Assembly: GCA_946482295.1 (NCBI GenBank)
Contig: CAMLRB010000076.1
Coordinates: 1-15,460, forward strand
Source: an uncultured Bacteriovorax sp.
GTDB taxonomy: Bacteria; Bdellovibrionota; Bacteriovoracia; Bacteriovoracales; Bacteriovoracaceae
Direction of reading: 5' to 3'
DNA: 15,460 bases
This document shows positions 14,517 to 15,460 of the stretch, piece after piece; the stretch's first letter is position 1, and each line of letters starts with the position of its first letter. The notes under the pieces were generated by a model. The model searched no databases and had not been told where the DNA came from. It worked only from the letters and a program-made list of their open reading frames with translations. Both the position numbers and the translations under genes were made by a program.

Positions 14517-15254
14517 TTATTTATTCCCACTTAATGGGAATAATTGAATAGCTAATTTATAAACTTCTTTTTTATTTCCCGTTTCAAGTTTTTTAGAGAG
14601 GCGCCTTCTAAAATCCTTGATCATTTTTTTTGCTTCATCTAAATTGTTAGGATCGATGGCCATTGTAACAGTCGAAAAATCACGAACCTCTACCGGATCG
14701 TTCAAAAGCGAATTGTTGGCCAATTCCAGCGTTTGTAATGTGTGATTTTTAAGCGAAATATTCGCAACATCTGTTGGCGTTTTATACTGAATTCCGGTCG
14801 CTCTATATCTTCCAGTTTTTTCATCACGTTCAAGCATTTCAAGATTCAACAACGTCTCGACAGCTTTCTTAGCTTCTCTTTTTTGAATGTTTAATCTTTT
14901 TGAAATCCAAACAGGCTCAATACTAAAGTCATTGATTTCTGCTAGTGATAAAATGGCAAAGTAGTGCCATTCAGAAATGACTTTGAATAGCTCTAGATCT
15001 AAATGGCCACGCTCATTGGATTGATCGTTTAATTGCCCCAAAAGGGTCTTGCTCTCAATTGGATTCAACCCTAGTCCGTCTAAAATGCGTTTTCCCATTT
15101 TTGCTGTCACATCCCTCTTTCCATTTAAAATTTCAGAAAGTGCGGAAGTTGGAATGCCAATTTTCTTTGAATAGGCCCTTAGTGAATAAGCTGGATTTTT
15201 CGCGCGTGCCTTCACATATTCTTTGGACAATAAATTAATTATTTCGTTTTGCAT
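14517..15254 (-). CDS. TIGR02147-family transcriptional regulator
   Basis: A 245-residue DNA-binding regulator of the TIGR02147 family, known mainly from Bdellovibrionota and Fibrobacteres and poorly characterised. The N-terminus carries a helix-turn-helix (about 22-60: YSLRAYSKKIGIPTSALSEI then NGKRDVT). ISEWHYFAILSLAEINDF (about 94-110) and a winged-helix-like segment (about 112-145) follow. The family C-terminus appears as RDFSTVTMAI and KEVYKLAIQLFPLS. The first ATG of the conserved frame is at 15254; the frame opens at a TTG at 15290 that adds an unlikely 12 residues. No Shine-Dalgarno is present. It leads the operon with the metzincin-like gene, which it probably controls, and inverted repeats upstream suggest autoregulation. 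Confidence 0.9.
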   Translation of the reverse strand: MQNEIINLLSKEYVKARAKNPAYSLRAYSKKIGIPTSALSEILNGKRDVTAKMGKRILDGLGLNPIESKTLLGQLNDQSNERGHLDLELFKVISEWHYFAILSLAEINDFSIEPVWISKRLNIQKREAKKAVETLLNLEMLERDEKTGRYRATGIQYKTPTDVANISLKNHTLQTLELANNSLLNDPVEVRDFSTVTMAIDPNNLDEAKKMIKDFRRRLSKKLETGNKKEVYKLAIQLFPLSGNK

Positions 15255-15295
15255 GGATACACTTTTAATGGCATTGAAAATTATTGGCAAGCAAT

Positions 15296-15339
15296 TTTAG
15301 AACAAAGTGTTCTAAAGCAATTCAGAACACTTCGTTCTA
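15296..15339. repeat. Tandem inverted repeats upstream of the TIGR02147 regulator
   Basis: Two copies of AGAACA-N4-GTTCTA lie at 15299-15314 and 15324-15339, 25 bp centre to centre. The first is embedded in a perfect palindrome with 9-base arms TTTAGAACA/TGTTCTAAA and centre AAG (15296-15316). The second has 5-base perfect arms AGAAC/GTTCT. Repeated dyads 42 bases or more upstream of a regulator's start look like operators. Spacing of about two to two and a half helical turns allows cooperative binding. The binding protein is inferred to be the regulator itself. Confidence 0.65.
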
Positions 15340-15362
15340 GTCTTTACATTAGGTTCGCTAAC

Positions 15363-15373
15363 TAGAAATTCTA
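15363..15373. repeat. Short palindrome related to the upstream operator half-sites
   Basis: TAGAAATTCTA is a palindrome of TAGAA and TTCTA around one A. It shares the TAGAA/TTCTA half-sites with the tandem repeats at 15296-15339 but at much closer spacing. It may be a third, weaker site or a chance A/T palindrome. The rest of 15374-15460 shows nothing I can assign, apart from a possible start codon at 15439 too near the edge to judge. Confidence 0.3.
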
Positions 15374-15460
15374 ACACTTCCAATAGCATCGACTTCCGGG
15401 GTTATCGCAACAGTGCTTTTTTTCACTCTGTAAAAAGAATGGATTTAAAATATTTAAAAG

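Noticed and set aside
15439..15460. Possible start of a plus-strand gene (MDLKYLK) at the right edge
   Set aside because: Only seven codons are in the window and there is no convincing ribosome site or promoter.

Overview
The window is AT-rich, gene-dense bacterial DNA. The best guess for its source is a Bdellovibrio-and-like organism of the Bacteriovorax type. This is an inference from a TIGR02147-family regulator (typical of Bdellovibrionota and Fibrobacteres), a secreted protein with the 'GNGGD' N-terminus that I associate with that group, the many exported hydrolases and the base composition. No rRNA, tRNA, insertion sequence, CRISPR array or phage gene was seen.

Layout. 1-1420 (minus): the start of an exported metallo-beta-lactamase-fold hydrolase, preceded by a soluble PAS histidine kinase with no response regulator nearby. 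1581-4199: a MAPEG membrane protein, convergent with an exported M14 zinc carboxypeptidase, which is divergent from an exported choloylglycine-hydrolase/penicillin-acylase type amidase. 4236-5535: a dmeRF-like Ni/Co resistance operon, with an RcnR-type repressor and a CDF efflux pump behind a promoter whose -10 lies inside a G-tract palindrome. 5532-6690: nnrS, led by an FNR/DNR-type box. 6776-10249: a TIGR04325 putative methyltransferase, a CAP-domain lipoprotein, and a large secreted protein with an alpha/beta-hydrolase-like C-terminus. 10454-11854: hemN (oxygen-independent coproporphyrinogen III dehydrogenase), also behind an FNR-type box. 11997-13157: a frameshifted DUF3995 membrane protein, an unrecognised small ORF and a GNAT acetyltransferase. 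13191-15254 (minus): a TIGR02147 regulator, a secreted protein with a metzincin-like zinc motif, and a DUF167/YggU protein. Tandem inverted repeats lie upstream of the regulator.

Themes. (i) Low-oxygen or NO response: nnrS and hemN have the same promoter geometry (FNR-like box, 22 bp, -10 hexamer), which puts the predicted transcription start on or one base before the only possible ATG. Neither gene has a Shine-Dalgarno sequence, so leaderless transcripts are predicted. The GNAT gene has a similar -35/-10/ATG layout, and roughly half the genes here lack a clear Shine-Dalgarno. (ii) Divalent metal resistance by dmeRF. (iii) A set of exported hydrolases (M14 peptidase, Ntn amidase, MBL hydrolase, alpha/beta-hydrolase, metzincin-like protein), which would suit a predatory or scavenging life. 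(iv) The TIGR02147 regulator plus metzincin-like pair with tandem operator-like repeats is the best candidate for an undescribed regulated unit.
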